Of a DNA stretch of 64,000 nt, positions 12,085 through 25,334 are shown piece by piece. The stretch is from Desmodesmus armatus (Eukaryota > Chlorophyta > Chlorophyceae > Sphaeropleales > Scenedesmaceae). Location of the stretch: assembly GCA_007449985.2 (NCBI GenBank), contig VIIQ02000140.1, positions 62,001 to 126,000 of the forward strand, in the 5' to 3' direction. The first letter of the stretch is position 1. Every line of letters begins with the position of its first letter. Under the pieces are notes generated by a model. That model saw only the letters and a program-made list of their open reading frames with translations, was not told where the DNA came from and made no database searches. The translations under genes were made by a program, and so were the position numbers.

Positions 12085-13189
12085 AGTCAGGCATGTATAG
12101 AGCAGCTACCACAAGGTGCATGCCTTACGCTGCTGTGCATGTGTCTCACTTTTTCACCATGCACTTTCAAGCCTTGCATCAACTCAAATTCAAACAGCCC
12201 TGCACGACACAATAGTAGTTGTCTTCTCCCTCCTGACCCACCACTTGTGCCGGCATGCATATCTCACCCTGTGCGCAGCTCTTCAGCCGGCAAAGTTTGC
12301 GGCACAGCAGACGCCTGAAAGCCGCCACCGGCATTCCCATCGACCTCACCACTGCACTACTCAGCAAGATGCAGGGCGCACTCCCGCAGCAACAGCGGCC
12401 AGCAGCACCACCTCAATCCCCCCCGCCGCCAGCATACCTAGGCACCCAACCTACTGCACGGCCTCCCTCTCTTGAGCCATCTGTTCAGTCAGGGACCGCT
12501 GCCAGCAGGGAGTTTAGTTCCCCACCATCCGCAGCAGCAAGCAGCACAACAGCAGGGCTGCGTGGGAATGGCTGGGGGTCTGCGGCTGCCGCGAAGCCTG
12601 CTCCTATTCCAGCAGTGGTGCCTGGCGGTATCACGGCTTCAGTGGTGGCAGAGCCGGAGTACCTTGCCTTTGACTTTGAGGACCTGGGGGCTGAGGGAGA
12701 CAGCTTCGAAGAGGAGGAGGAAGCCAGCAGCAGCACTGCTGACACCTCCAGCGACCACAGCAGCAACAGCAGCAGCAGTCGGAGTAGAGCAGGCATGCCG
12801 CATGAGCGCGAGGCAGCAAACCAGGCCAGAAGCAGTAGCCGGCGAGGACGCAGCAGGACAGGCAGTGCTGCTGCAGGCAACCCCAGCAGCAACCAGGGTG
12901 ATGGGAACTCCGGCACCAGCTCCAAAAACAGCACAGCTGAGGCTGAGTCCTCCAGCAAAGCCAGCATACAGTCTGCTGCTGCTGTTGCAAGCAAACCTCA
13001 AGAGGCAGCACACCCAGCCAGTGCTGCAGTGGTGCAGGTGCAGCAGCAGCAGCAGGTACACCTGCAGTCAGCAGCAGTATCAGCAGCAGCAGCAGCAGCA
13101 GTGCAGCCACAAGCTACCGTGATGGCTGCTGTGCAGATGACGCCCTCAAGCAGCGCTGCTGGTGCAAACGGCTTGATCCAAGATCCCGT

Positions 13190-13245
<56 letters not shown>

Positions 13246-14898
13246 GAGGGGGTTCTGCTGGGCCAGCGTTATGTGGCATACAGCAGTTTTCACCCGCTGG
13301 GCTGCAGCGGATGTCAGGAGCAGTGCAGTGCCCTGCACCACACCTGAGCTTGTACTCCCAGGGTGGTTGGGTCTTCCGGCCCCTCACCATTCCCCTCGTC
13401 TTCCACTGTGAGTAGAGCGCTGGAACTCAAGCACACTGCCATTGTGTCAAGTGTTGTAGCGGATGGGTTTGGTAGGCTGCTGGGGCCTGTCTCATGCCAG
13501 AGTGCCACATGTTGGCTTCATTACAACACCAAGATCAATACAAGCATGGCACAAGTCCGCTGCTCTGCATGCTGTGTTGTCTGCATCATGATTAAAAATG
13601 CTGGTGCGGATCATGTTGTTCCTAACCTGGTGCTCCCTTGACCCCTGTTTGCAGGCCTGACATTCACAAGGGTCCTGCCAAGCTCTGTCACCTCTGCTCC
13701 ACTGGGCATTGCTGGCCCAGATGCGCAGGTGCTGCTGCCGCCCAGCTGGCAAGCCAGTGTGGCAGCAGGCAACCTGGTTGACGAGGCCAACAAGGTCTTC
13801 TTCAACACTGGGATACAGTAAGTAGCACCCTCAGCAGCAGAGAATCCATCTCAACGATAACTCTCACGCGTGCAACCTCTGGAGCACCCCATTGCGTGCC
13901 GCTGCAGAGCAAAAGCTAGCACAAACTGTGCGTTAGCTCAGCCAATCATGGTTACAGGGGATCGTGTTGGGGGTATCGAACGCATTCCCGCCCTTTTCTT
14001 GCCTGTGCTGATCAGGTTCAAGCTGCAGGAGGTGCGCCACGACCCAAAGCAGCACGCATACCTGCAGCAGCCGAGCATGCAGGCCTGGCAGAGCTGCGCC
14101 TACAACGCTGCATCGCCCGTCGCGAGCATCGCTTGCTTGCGTCAAGTGGCGCGCAAGGTTCAGGAGGGGCAGAACGCGCTGCACGTCTTCGTGGCGGGGT
14201 CGCGAGATGAGCGCACGTACTGCAGCTCAGACTCCGTTGCCATGGGTTCGGCATGTCTGACGGTGGCGTCCGGGTACAGCAGCGCGCGGGGACCGTGGAA
14301 GGGTGCGACGGCCAATGTGAACTGGAAGGAGGATGTCGTGCCTGACAACTTCGTATTCCTGTCGTGGTGAGCAATTGATCCGATTGGGGAATACTACGCC
14401 ACATCTGGCCATCTTCAGTATCCTGAGCTAGGGGTCGTCATTTCAAGATGTCTCTGAAAGCTGTGCAAGCCAACAGAACAAGCACTGATTAGTCATGCAC
14501 GCTGTTCACTTTGTTGCCTCCAGGACACGTTCAACCCTGCCACAGCAAACTCCCTGCGCTTCTCCAACAGAGGCAGCAGCATCTTCGCAAGCCACCTCGC
14601 GCAGCACTTGGGCCTAAACCCCACCAGCAGGGACGAGGTAAACCCCGAGGGCTGCAGCAATCCGCAGCAGCAGCTCCCCAGCTTATCAGCCTGGTGCGGT
14701 GCCTTCCGTCAGGGCCGGCAGCCGCCGCTGCAGGAGCTTTCTGCTGCCAGCAGCTGTCCCGGTGAGAGCTTTGGCCTTCTGGAGCCCTCTGTTCCAGATA
14801 GCTGCGCCATGGCCTTCTCTCCTGCCCAGGTTGCAGCACTGCAGGCTGCCGTGGCCATGTACCGGCCAAAGCTCATTGCTGCTTGTGCATTGCGGTAG
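10675..14898 (+). CDS. Type II membrane protein with degenerate M43 (pappalysin-like) peptidase domain
   Basis: Exons 10675(?)-10981, 11356-11939, 12279-13407, 13655-13817, 14016-14366 and 14524-14898 give about 970 residues. A hydrophobic helix (AVVLVLVVVVTILAGGALVG) near residue 40 suggests a type II anchor. Then come long Ser/Gln/Ala-rich linkers, including poly-Ala at 13189-13242. The C-terminal third resembles M43 metallopeptidases: IPLVFHCLTF (family IPVVFHVIY), LVDEANKVFFNTGIQFKLQ (LN-x-F-x-x-TGI-x-F), and DSCAMAFSPAQV (D-x-C-M-x-x-FTPGQ). The zinc site expected between them reads ASHLAQHLGLNP, so the catalytic Glu of HExxHxxGxxH is gone, and no MDY Met-turn is seen. I call it a probable pseudopeptidase. 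A strong acceptor at 10747 sits inside the first exon, so the true start may be upstream. The junction 14366/14524 is one base out of frame; one extra G at 14365-14368 restores both tgg and the gtgagc donor. Confidence 0.6.
12014..12084. repeat. (CT)n microsatellite
   Basis: About 35 CT units with one TTT interruption, ending in ctctcag, in the intron before the long linker exon of the M43-like gene. It resembles an over-long polypyrimidine tract. The acceptor that fits the reading frame is further on, at 12278. Confidence 0.95.
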
Positions 14899-17541
14899 CG
14901 ACCCGCCTTGCAGGAGTGCTCTTGGGGAGTGTTTTGCTGTTGGGAGTTGAGTTGACTATTACGGCGGTTATGGCGAATGGTCCATTTCCTGCAAGCCAGA
15001 CACTATGGTTGCTTTTGTTTATCTTTTATATCTTGCACTGGGTAAATGTCATGGTTGTGAATCAGGTTGGGAAGGGGGTGGATGTCACTGGCTGACATTG
15101 CCAAACAGGCGTTGACGACACTGCCAATCAGGGCCTGTCCTCCCTCTGGGGGCAAGGTTGTGCGTTTATGTATTTGCTGACAAGGCACCAGCAAGCAGTG
15201 CAGGTGGTGCCTTCCTTTCATAGTTTGTACGATTTTTCTTCTTCAGGTCAATCATTGATTTGACAGGTGTTGGCAGCCTCCATGCAGGGGTGTGCCCCTG
15301 TGCCCAGCGCACCAGACATGTCAGTGGATAGTCTGACATGTACTGTGTTGGTGGAGCGCTGTGTGTGTGCACACACATGGAGAGTGTTTTGACTGCGTGT
15401 CTGAATGACTGGGGGCCCCTGAATCACTGTGACAGCGTGGCCCGGAATGTGTCCTGCAGCCAGGCGCAAACAGCCAGTAGGACTGTTCCCAGTTTTACCT
15501 CCTGCTCAGTGTGCAGTGCTGTGTGTTGTGAAAATCACAGCTTTGATGATGACTCATCACTCATGAGCATTTGTCAACTGACACCGCCACTCTGCAGCGA
15601 ATGGAGAGTACCTACTGCTTCAGGTTGTCTTGATCCATGATAATGCATCAGTTTCTTCATAGGACGATGCACCCGGGATGGGAAGTGTGGGTTGAGGTTT
15701 TCTGCTGTTGCAGAGGGGTGGCCAGCAGGCCAGTTGCTAACTTCCCTCTGACTCCCCTGCACTTTTTGCATGCTGCGTCCCTGTGACGATCACAGTAGTG
15801 TGACAGATGGCTCGCTGGTATCGGATCAGCAGAGCTAGTCAACTAAGCATGTCACTCAGCTGTTGTGTACCAATATTGAATGCACAGCAACCACCGTCTA
15901 CGAGCGCACACAACAGACATAGCGTGTACCCTGGGCACCTGTTCTGCCGCGCTTGCCCACAGTACAGTTCATCTCAACCTGTTCCTGTCTGGGACCATTT
16001 GTTACATGCACGACTCCTCACACATGCACAAACAACCCGCAGCCAAGGCACAAACCAACGGATAATAGTGAAAGAGTAACCTGGCAATTTCCAGGCCTCC
16101 TGCATCAGCGACAGCGCAGTCACTAGACCTATGCCCCCACTGTTGCTAATTGTACAGGGCGCACGCACATCAGCACACAGCAGAAGCTGGTGGGATGAAC
16201 CGCCAGCAATCCACCGCACACGCAAGCATGGCCAAGACATACACGATCATTCAAGGTAAGAACACATCATTGTAAACCCCTCCGCATGACCCCGCAGACA
16301 CCTGAACGCCCATGCATACAAGCTCAACCCGCAGATGCTCCACACTCGCATAATGCCTCCCCGCTTGACACACTATCCATGCCAAGAGAGTGCTCACATA
16401 CAGCAAGAGAGCCACCCACCACGAGCAAGCAGCAACCCAACAACACTCAAGAGTGATGTCCAGTCAGCCAGCCTACCGAAGAAACTGCAGCAGGGACACA
16501 GGGCACATGCTGGGTGACAGCAGCACTCCATCTGATCCACAGTCAAAGCAGCAGCATGCAGTCAGAGTGAGAGAACATACACTCACAGCCACACAGCTGG
16601 CAAGCAGTTGCTGCAGGACAGGGCCAGCCCGGAACTGCAACAGCAACGCCCCCAGCACGCTGTGCCTGAAAAAACAAGGCGGTAAAAGTGTTGAATAGCC
16701 TACCTCTCCCAGCCCCTCGACTGCCTATGCAGCACCAAAACTTGTCACCCACAGCGACCGCAACCAGCACTGCTCAGGCCTGCATCTGTGTCCAGCACAG
16801 TGACGGCCATCACAGTGTCGGACGCAACAACCGCAACATACCTGCCGGAAACAACTCTGCCTGCAGGCAAGATCTAGCAACTGTGCATGCCTGGTAGTAG
16901 AGTAACACAGACAAAAGAGTACCACAGACCCCCATCACTCCTAAAACACCGGTAGCATGAATTCACTCAGCGCCCATGCAGGGAAGCAGCGGCAGCTTGG
17001 GCAGTTGGTCAGTACCACACGTGCCCCATGCCAGCAATAGAGTCAAGCCAGCTGCCAGTCACCCTCCTCCCATACATAGCACGCACACATGCATGGTGCA
17101 CATGCACACACATGCATGGTGCACGACAAGGGTACAAGGACTCCAAGTACTGCTGCCATAGCGCCTCAGGAACAACACAGGACCTTACAAATTACCCTTG
17201 CACACAAACACACGCGCACCAAAACCGCTGCAAGGAAACTGCAAACACCTGTGCATCAGCGCACACACGCTCAGCCGCCCAGCACATCACACACATGCGG
17301 CACCCATGCGCACTGTGCCCTCGACGCACAGCACAACACACGACCTCCACGCGCACACGCATGAAGAAGGCACGTCCAGCTGCAGCCTAGAGGGCACACA
17401 AGAGCAGTCCACACTCCTCCTGCTCTTTACGCCTACTGCTGTCAGCACAGAATCCTGTTTCTGTGCTGAACACCAAGCAGCAGCTGCCTGCTGTCAGCAC
17501 AGAAACCTGTTGCTGTGCTGGACATAAACAGCCGCAGCTGC
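14899..17541. other. Convergent intergenic region, nothing recognised
   Basis: Lies between the 3' ends of the M43-like gene (plus) and the H+-ATPase (minus). The right half is CA-rich with short CA/GCACAC runs (17080-17350) and includes the probable ATPase 3' UTR. No coding exon with known motifs was found on either strand. Confidence 0.5.
17185..17189 (-). terminator. Possible UGUAA poly(A) signal of H+-ATPase gene
   Basis: Minus-strand TGTAA (plus ttaca), 353 nt beyond the ATPase stop codon, a usual 3' UTR length for a green alga. Motif only. Confidence 0.4.
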
Positions 17542-20500
17542 TTACTTCTTGTGTGTTGCCTGTGCAGAGGCCAGGGTGTTGACCTCAGACATGCGAGCAG
17601 CAGCAGAACGCAGCTCATCCAGACTCTTCTGGATCTCTGCCCTGTCCTCAGGTGCAGCCACAGCCACTGCCTTCTCCATCTCGACAATGGTGCGCTTGAT
17701 GCGGTCCAGCTCGGCACCGGCAGATGGCACACCACCCTCCACGTCGGTTGCCTTGCCTGCAGAGCACACGACGACGCACCACACAACACAGCAGCAGCGT
17801 CAGAAGACCTACCAAACTTCGATGCTGATGACGATGCAGCACACCCTCCGACAGCCTGAGCAGAAGTGGTGAACAACTCTTTTGCGCGCGCGCAAAACAG
17901 CTGGGGACTGCAAAAGGGCTAGGAACATGCCCTACACCCACCTGTGGATCCCATGCTTGCGCGTGCCAGCTTGATGCTGTTGCGGACCAGGTTGAGGTCC
18001 TGGCTCACACGGCGCAGGCCAGGCTCGTTGGAGCGACGAGCCACACGGTTCACACTCTCCATCGCCTTCTCAACCTTCATCTCAGCCAGCTTGCCCTGCA
18101 GTTTTCAAACAGTGTCAAATTTCAGTAACAAACGCAATGATGAGTGAGGGAGTGAGTCAGCAAGTGAGAGAGTTTATGGATGGAAACGTGAGGCACTGCA
18201 CAGCCCAGGTCGACAGCAAGCACACAGGTATCGTGCATGTTGCATGGCCAGCACCACAGCAAAGCCCGCAAGCCACACAGCCAGCACTGACACGAGCAGC
18301 TCACCTCAACAGCACCAGCGCTCTGGCGGGCCAGGGGGTTCTCGTTGAACGTCTGTGCAGCGCGCACGTTGACCAGGTTGGCACTGTTGATCTGGAAGAT
18401 GTCGTACTTGCGCAGCAGCCAGTAGCACACAACCTTGCAGGCATCCTGCAGGCACACAACACATCACATGTTCCCACATGCATGAATGATACATCCCTTT
18501 CAACACTGGCACCACTTGTGGGCAAAGGCAACGTCTGTCTCCATGTACCCTGCATCTGCACCACCTGCGCCCGACACTCGGCTGCAACAACCAACACAGA
18601 GCACCCTGCATGCACCAATCTCATACAGGCCCCATTAAGACGCCGTCAGCACAGCACCTCAACACATCCACGCACCTGGATGACAAACCACACGATGCAG
18701 TAGATCCACACCCACAGGGCCCACAGAGTGTAGTGTCGGTGGGAGTGGTGAGTGCAAGGCCGCGCACGTGCTGACCGTCGATCACACCGTCACCCCAGAA
18801 GCAAGCCACAATGGTGGAAATGGCCAGGGACAGGAAGGCAGCGATGGTCAGGAAGGGAGAGGGCTTGTCGCTCCAGAACATACCATTGTGGGTACGGGCG
18901 CTGAACAGAGTCAGAAAATCCGAAATCGACACCTGCAGGAACAAGACACGCGTCACACAAGGCAGTGTGTCAGCACGCTTGTCCAAGGGAGCACTGATGA
19001 TATGAAAGCAGCACACGCGGGTTGTATTGGTGTAGCCCCCAACCTTCGCAATCCTAGTGGTGCAATCAAGCCTGAGATGTTACTTCTCACAAGCAGCGAC
19101 AGACCGCACATGGCACGCGCACGCGACACGTATGTGCACACCTTTAGATACATCAAGTGATGACCTTGGGGTAGGGGATCTGAGGCAGGCCAAAGGCAGT
19201 GAAAACTGAACCAGGGTGGCCAGAGTCCAGGGCAGCCCACAGCAGGAGCAGGGAGGACAGGCAAGCAATGGCGGCCAACACGGAGGACACGGTCCACAGC
19301 ACCTGCAGCAGCAGACAGCGACAAGTACCACACACAACAGCGCAACAAAGCCTCAGCAAGTCTCAGACGTGCGTCATGCCCCCGGTGACAGGCACGCTGC
19401 CGCATTGAAATACAAGCCATACATGTGTGACGACTGAACCAACTTGTGACGTACGTGCTGGACTGCTGACTAAGCTGGCAGCAGCTCTTGCACGGTGACC
19501 AGGAGACTCCACCAGCTAAAGAACAAGGACAAAACCAGTCTACAACCCACCTTCAGGTTCCACTTCTCGGGGTGGTGGCTGGGGTTCACGTGGTCGTACG
19601 CAACTGAGATCAGTGTGCCGTCGTTCAGCACGGTGATGAGGATGAGCATCAGCACAGGCATCTTGAAGAAGTGGGGGTACTCCTCATTCTCTGGGTGGTA
19701 CTCGTGGGGGTGCAGGGCAAAGATGGCGATGAAGAAGAAGGTCACCAGCTGCAGCGTGCAGGCGATACTGCGGGAGGCAGCAGACGACAGCGAACGGGGG
19801 AGCGCAAGACGACAGGGGTGTCAGTTGGGGGTGGGTCCAAACAACTGCACATTACAGTCAGCTCACTCCAGCAGAAGCAGAGAGCCTTCAGAAGGTCAGC
19901 TAAGGGCAGCTGATTCCCCTCCAAACCACCAGCCAACACACAATCAGATCAGTCAAACATTCAGTCAACATTCGGTCACCTCAACTCACCGGTAGTTGAT
20001 GAAGTTCTTCATGCGGCAGAAGATGCAGCGGGCAATCTCAATAGCCTCCACAATCACAGACAGACCAGGCTGTGTGAGCACCATGTCAGCAGCAGCACGG
20101 GCAGCATCAGTGGCTCCCTCCACAGCGATACCGACATCAGCACGCTTCAGGCGGGGGCGTCGTTCACACCGTCACCGGTCATGCCCACAGCAAAGCCCTC
20201 CTGGCGCAGAGCCTCCACGATGAGGTACTTGTGCTCGGGGTACACCTGCGGTTACGTGACACACAGCACGGCAATTGCAAGCAGGGTGAATCCAGCAGTC
20301 CTCATCAGACAGGATTGAGCCATGTGCAGGATGTCATAACGTATACACTCACTGCCGATCATGCACCCCCAGTATGCCTGTCTGTATGCAAAGCATGTCT
20401 GTATGCAAACCCAACTGCCCCATTCCCTGCCTAATGCCAAATATCAACAGAACTTCCAACACACCTGTCAAAAAAATAACAAAAATTTTACGCAAAAAAG

Positions 20501-23500
20501 TAACAGGTCACACCCACCTGTGCAAAGCCGTCTGCCTCCAGGATCATCTTGCCGTACTTCTTGCCCAGGTCCTTGGGGATCTTGCCATCAGCCTCCATGG
20601 TGGGCAGACCAGCAGCATCAGGGATGTTGGTGCCCAGGCCAAGCATGCGCGCAGTCTCCTTGGCAATCACACCGTGGTCACCTGCAGACATCACCGCACA
20701 GAAAGCACCCATGTTAAGCACCACACCTCAGCCGCTACCGCCCTTCCCCACAATATCAGAAAGCTCTACCACAGCGCATGTAGCGAGCGTCCCACTTCAA
20801 TGGGTCACCAGAAGCACATCTGCACTGTAGCGAGCCGCAGCGACGCTCACAGCTAAGCAGCAGAAAAAGCAGCAGAAAAAGGAAAAGTCCTCACCTGTGA
20901 TCATCTTGACGTCGACTCCGTACTCCATGGCGCGCTCGATGGTGTCCTTAGTGTCGGGGCGAGGGGGGTCAAGGAAGGTCAGGATGCCCATCATGGTCCA
21001 CTTGCCCTCGTCGTTGGTGCGTGCAACAGCCAGGGAGCGGATGCCGCGGCGACCCAGGTCCATCACCTGTCATCGGGGCAGAGCAGGGATAGGGCAGACA
21101 TGCAAGAGTGTAGATTGTCAGTAGAGGCATTGCGACAGAGGCATTCGCATCTGAAGAACCATCAACAGGCAGTTCAGAGGAATGCTGCATGCCCTTGCCA
21201 GCCAGCCCGAATGCACTTTCAACACTAATACGTCCAGCAAACCAACCTATCGAACTCAAACTCAACTGCTTGACACTGCAACCAGAACCAACTCAACCCC
21301 TTCACCCTGCAGTCATACCTTCCAGTGACGCGCTTGGCCACCTCCTAACCCCATTCAGTCAAACTGCTTGACACTGCACCCTGAACCTAACACCCTCACC
21401 CTCAGAAACCCCGTCACAAAACCCTGCAGTCGTACCTTCCAGTTGACGCGCTTGGCCACCTCCTCCTGGTCCACCTCCACCAGCTTGAGGATGATGTGGG
21501 GGGCACCCTTGCTGCACTTGAACGTACGACCGTCAGGACCCTTCAGGGTGCCCTCCGTGCGCTTCAGGGTGGGGTCAAAGGGAATGAAGTCCACCTGTGT
21601 GGAAAACATTCACGCACCGGAGGCAGCAGCAGAGGTGAGTGGGCAGCTCATGTGCATATAAATTCACATCTGATCATGGAGTTAGCTATGAGCCCTGAGG
21701 TCCTCCTGGCTGAATGCTGCTGCTGCCGCCTGCTGCTGCCACTCACTGCTGCCTCACTTCTGCTGCTGCCATCCTGCTTTCTTCCCGCGCACTGCCTCTC
21801 CCACACCCACTCTGCCGATCCCACCAAAAACTCCCCCACCCCTCCAAACAACCGCACCTGCTCATACTGGTCCAGCTGTGCCAGGTCCAGCCCACTGTTC
21901 TTCAGCACCAGTGTGTCCAGGGCATCCCTAGGGGGCTCCTTCCACTTGGCAGCCAGGGCAGCAGCCTTGAGCACATCGTCCTTTGTCACACCGGGGGTGT
22001 AGATGGGGCAGTCGTCCTGGATAACCATCTTGTTGAGGGTGAGGGTGCCGGTCTTGTCGGAGCAGAGCATGTTCATGCCAGCCATCTCCTCGATGGAAGC
22101 CAGGCGGGTCACGATGGCACCCTGGCTGGAGAGCTGTGGGGGTGAGGGGGGGGGGGAGATGACAGGGCAGAGAAAAGAGTCTGAGCACACGAGGGCAACC
22201 GCCGCACACAGCTGTGGGCATCCTAGGCGATCACTGTGGCTGCCACCGTTGCCCTGGTGCAACTGGTCTCCTATGCATGCAATCAGCGGCAGGCACCAAC
22301 GCTGACGTGACATTACAAACACACACCTGGCGCCCCTCAGAACCCCCCTCCGCACCAAACACATACCTGACGAGAGCCGATGGCGAGTGTGGTTGTGCAC
22401 ACAATCTCAATGGCGATAGGGATGGACACCACCAGCACCACCACCACGAATGTGAGGGCCTCCTTGATGGGCTCCTTGCCATACACCATGAGGTAGATCA
22501 ACATGGTGACGCACAGCACCAGAGAGATAACCACCAGGGCGACCACGATGGACATCAGGATCTTCTGGAGGTGGCCCAGGCCGTCGGCGGTCTGGAGCAT
22601 GGTGGCGGTCTTGCCAAAGAAGGTGTTCTTGCCGGTGGACTGCAAGGCAGGGAGGGAGGGAGGGAGGGGGGGGGGGGGGGGGATGTGTCAGCCGGGCTAT
22701 ATATGTACTGCCGTATGTCTGGAATCGCTGATTGCCGTACTGTTTCACACAACGAGACAGGAAGGATTATAGGGCCATTGCTTCCTTCCCTGAGTGTTGC
22801 TGCAGAGTCACAGCCTGCAACAGGCCAACTCCAGTGCTCTCCGACCCATACAAGCCCCATGCAGTGGCATTCACGGTCAACCGTGCTCATTGACTGCAAC
22901 GCCATTGCATGGGACTGAGATGGGTCAGAGAGCGCTGGAGGTCGGCTAAGCTAGCTATCATGGTGGCCACACCATTTGCTGCCTGTGTGCCATAACCACA
23001 TCACCTGCCTATCTGCCGACCTCCCTGCCAACTGTACACAAGCGAAAGTGACGTGCCCATCAGCACAAGACACATGCTAAGAAACAGCCTCCCAGGCCCC
23101 GGTGATGCGCAGCACAGGCAAGGACACACCCTACAGCCACACCCCAACCGCACTGCTCCGTGGCTACCCCCCCCCCCCTTCGTGCTCACCTCGACAGTTG
23201 CCTCGACCTCACCACGCACTGCGGTGGATCCCATCTTGCAGCTGTCTCCCTTGTACATGGTCACGGGCAGGGACTCGCCAGTCAGTGCAGACTGGTCAAC
23301 CTCCAGGCGGCCATCGTTGAGCAGGCAATCTGACAGCAGCAGCAGCAGCAGGGGGGACACAGACAGGCAGCAACACACACAGAGCAAGTGAGGCCTTCAG
23401 GGCGACGATAAGGTGGCTGCAAGGAGGGCACACCCTTTGTCCCCCTGTCCCCCCCCCCCCCGCTGCACGCCCCCCCCCCCCCCCCGCACGCACAAAAAAG

Positions 23501-25334
23501 GCGTACAAAAAGCTGCAGGTGGCAGACACTTGCCTACCCGCACCCCCCCCCCCCGAACGCTGGGTGTTGCGACCCTGTGCTTTCTAATGTCCCATGCCTG
23601 CCGCAACCCTCATCAGGCCCGCAGCTGTGCCCCCCTCCCTCCTGTCCCCTTCTCCTCCCTCCCCAAATCCACACTTTGGCTCAATGCACGCCTTGAACCT
23701 ACACAGCCCTACACCACCACCCGCCCGCGCCGTCCTGCTGCTGCCATACATACATACCTGCGGGGATAGCTGATCCAGCTCCTAGCAGCACCAGGTCACC
23801 AGGCACCAGCATTTTCGCGTCCAGGTTCTGCCACGACCCGTCACGCTTGGCTGTCGCGACAGGTTTCAGGGAGGCCTTGAGCGCAGCCACAGCATCAGCA
23901 GCCTTGATGGTCTCATACCTGCGGGGGGCAGCAGCAACAGGGACACGGTACACAGCAGCAGCAGCAGCAGCAGAAGAAGAAGAACATGAGCAACATGTGC
24001 ATGGTGCAGCAGCAGCAGCAGCAGGATATTAGCTACAGCACATGGGCTGCAGCAGTTCTGACAAGCATTTAGCTGGCATACAATTGCAGTGATAGCACGC
24101 TGAGTCGTGCATTGGGTGATTGGAGTTGAGACATGAGGCAACAGCAGCAGCAGCAGCACATGAGCCACATCACATGGGCTGCAGCAGTTTGACAGACATG
24201 TAGCTGGCATGCATTTGCATGGTGGTAGCATGCTGTGTCGTGCAGAGGCCTGATAGGAGGATGGTAGGGTGGTAGGAACAGGAGAGTAGGATCCCCTGAG
24301 CCTATGACTCATCACAGTCCAAGGTAGTAGGGAGGTGGTAGGTGCATGCAATTGAGCAACAGGACACTGGCAACGCACTGCGCTGGATGCATTTGACGGC
24401 CCAGCACAGCTTTGAAACGGTGCACAGGGGACTTACCAACCCAGGGTAGCGTTGATGAACTGAATGGCGAGCAGCACACCGACATCAGGCCAGTTCTGCA
24501 GACCAATCTCGATGATGATTGCCACCCAAATGATGATGGGCATGGGGTTGAAGGGCAGCCACAGGCCAAGCTGCAGGACAAAAATAGCAAAGGGAGCACG
24601 GTTGGCTTGTGCATGGCTGTGCTGAGCAGCAGAGAGCGGGAAAATGATGCAACAGCAGCTGCAGGAAACTCCTGTGAAACAGCAGCAGGACTCACCATGT
24701 TGAGGTACACCAGCCATTTTGGGGTGGACTTCTCCTCAAGCTCGTTCATCCCATACTGGGCACGCAGGCCCTCGGCCTCTGCGGTAGCACAGGACAGCAA
24801 GGCAGGTGAACCAACGCTGCTGCAGGGAGACCAACAGGGAAGCAGCAACCTGGCCCACCATGCACAGCTGCGCTGCTGCTGCACAGGAATACATCGGTGT
24901 TAAGTGTCAAAGAACAGCGCACTCCATGACCCCCAGCCTACACGACAGCAGAGGTGGCCTTTCGAGCCTGATGGCTGTTCAAGGCCGCAGCTTTCAGATC
25001 AACCAGGGTTGTTCCGCAGCCACCCGCAATAAGGACACAAACTACTGACATTGATTGTGTAACGGCATACGCAGCAAACTGCGCCCAACGCAGCCCAGAA
25101 GGTCAGGCAGGTAGCCAACGTTGCCAATGGTCCCTGGCATTTCTGCGGCCCCTGCAGCCTTTCTTTACCTGCTGTTGTCAGTCCGTGGGAAGGAAAAAAG
25201 TCAGGGAGCTTCTTCTCCTCCTTGTGGGACTTCTCCAGACTGTCGTGCTCCTCCTGCTGGTTCTTGTCGCTGTTGCTGAGCTCCACGTCCTTTGTGGGCT
25301 CAGTCCCAGCCCCATTGGGACTCTCGGACACCAT
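17542..25334 (-). CDS. Plasma-membrane H+-ATPase (P3A-type), 17 exons
   Basis: Pumps protons out of the cell using ATP. Exons: 25334-25169, 24778-24696, 24570-24437, 23918-23758, 23329-23190, 22639-22367, 22133-21858, 21594-21436, 21066-20895, 20681-20518, 20245-19990, 19767-19551, 19302-19142, 18932-18676, 18445-18305, 18095-17942, 17756-17542; about 1,043 residues once three missing bases are allowed. All P-type marks are present in order: LTGESLPVT (actuator), SIPIAIEIV (M4), [12 protein letters not shown] (phosphorylated Asp), [13 protein letters not shown] (nucleotide domain), [11 protein letters not shown] (hinge), then M5-M10. The N-terminus is Lys/Glu/Asp rich. The C-terminus ends AQATHKK and lacks the plant 14-3-3-binding YTV end; it has a heptad-like [11 protein letters not shown] stretch. 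The frame breaks in exons 11 (near 20150), 13 (near 19155) and 14 (near 18745); each needs one added base. The pattern suggests assembly error rather than a dead gene. Confidence 0.93.
21304..21468. repeat. Echo of ATPase exon 8 end plus donor
   Basis: The true exon 8 end with its donor (21421-21468) recurs at 21304-21347, about 117 bp further into the intron. The intron piece aactgcttgacactgca is also doubled (21264, 21362). The copy has lost one base and some matches. Confidence 0.85.
24028..24240. repeat. Two-copy intronic tandem repeat (about 130 bp)
   Basis: In ATPase intron 3, the block around cacatgggctgcagcagtt followed by agctggcat-ca-ttgca appears at about 24038-24100 and again at 24169-24230, each preceded by a CAG run. 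No exon border is included. Confidence 0.7.

Noticed and set aside
14590..14625. Active zinc protease reading of HLAQH
   Set aside because: The general-base Glu is absent and the third ligand position is not His, so activity by the known M43 mechanism is not expected.
17542..25334. H+-ATPase as a pseudogene
   Set aside because: All 17 exons, splice sites and motifs are otherwise intact, and the same one-base deletions hit unrelated conserved genes nearby, which points to consensus error.
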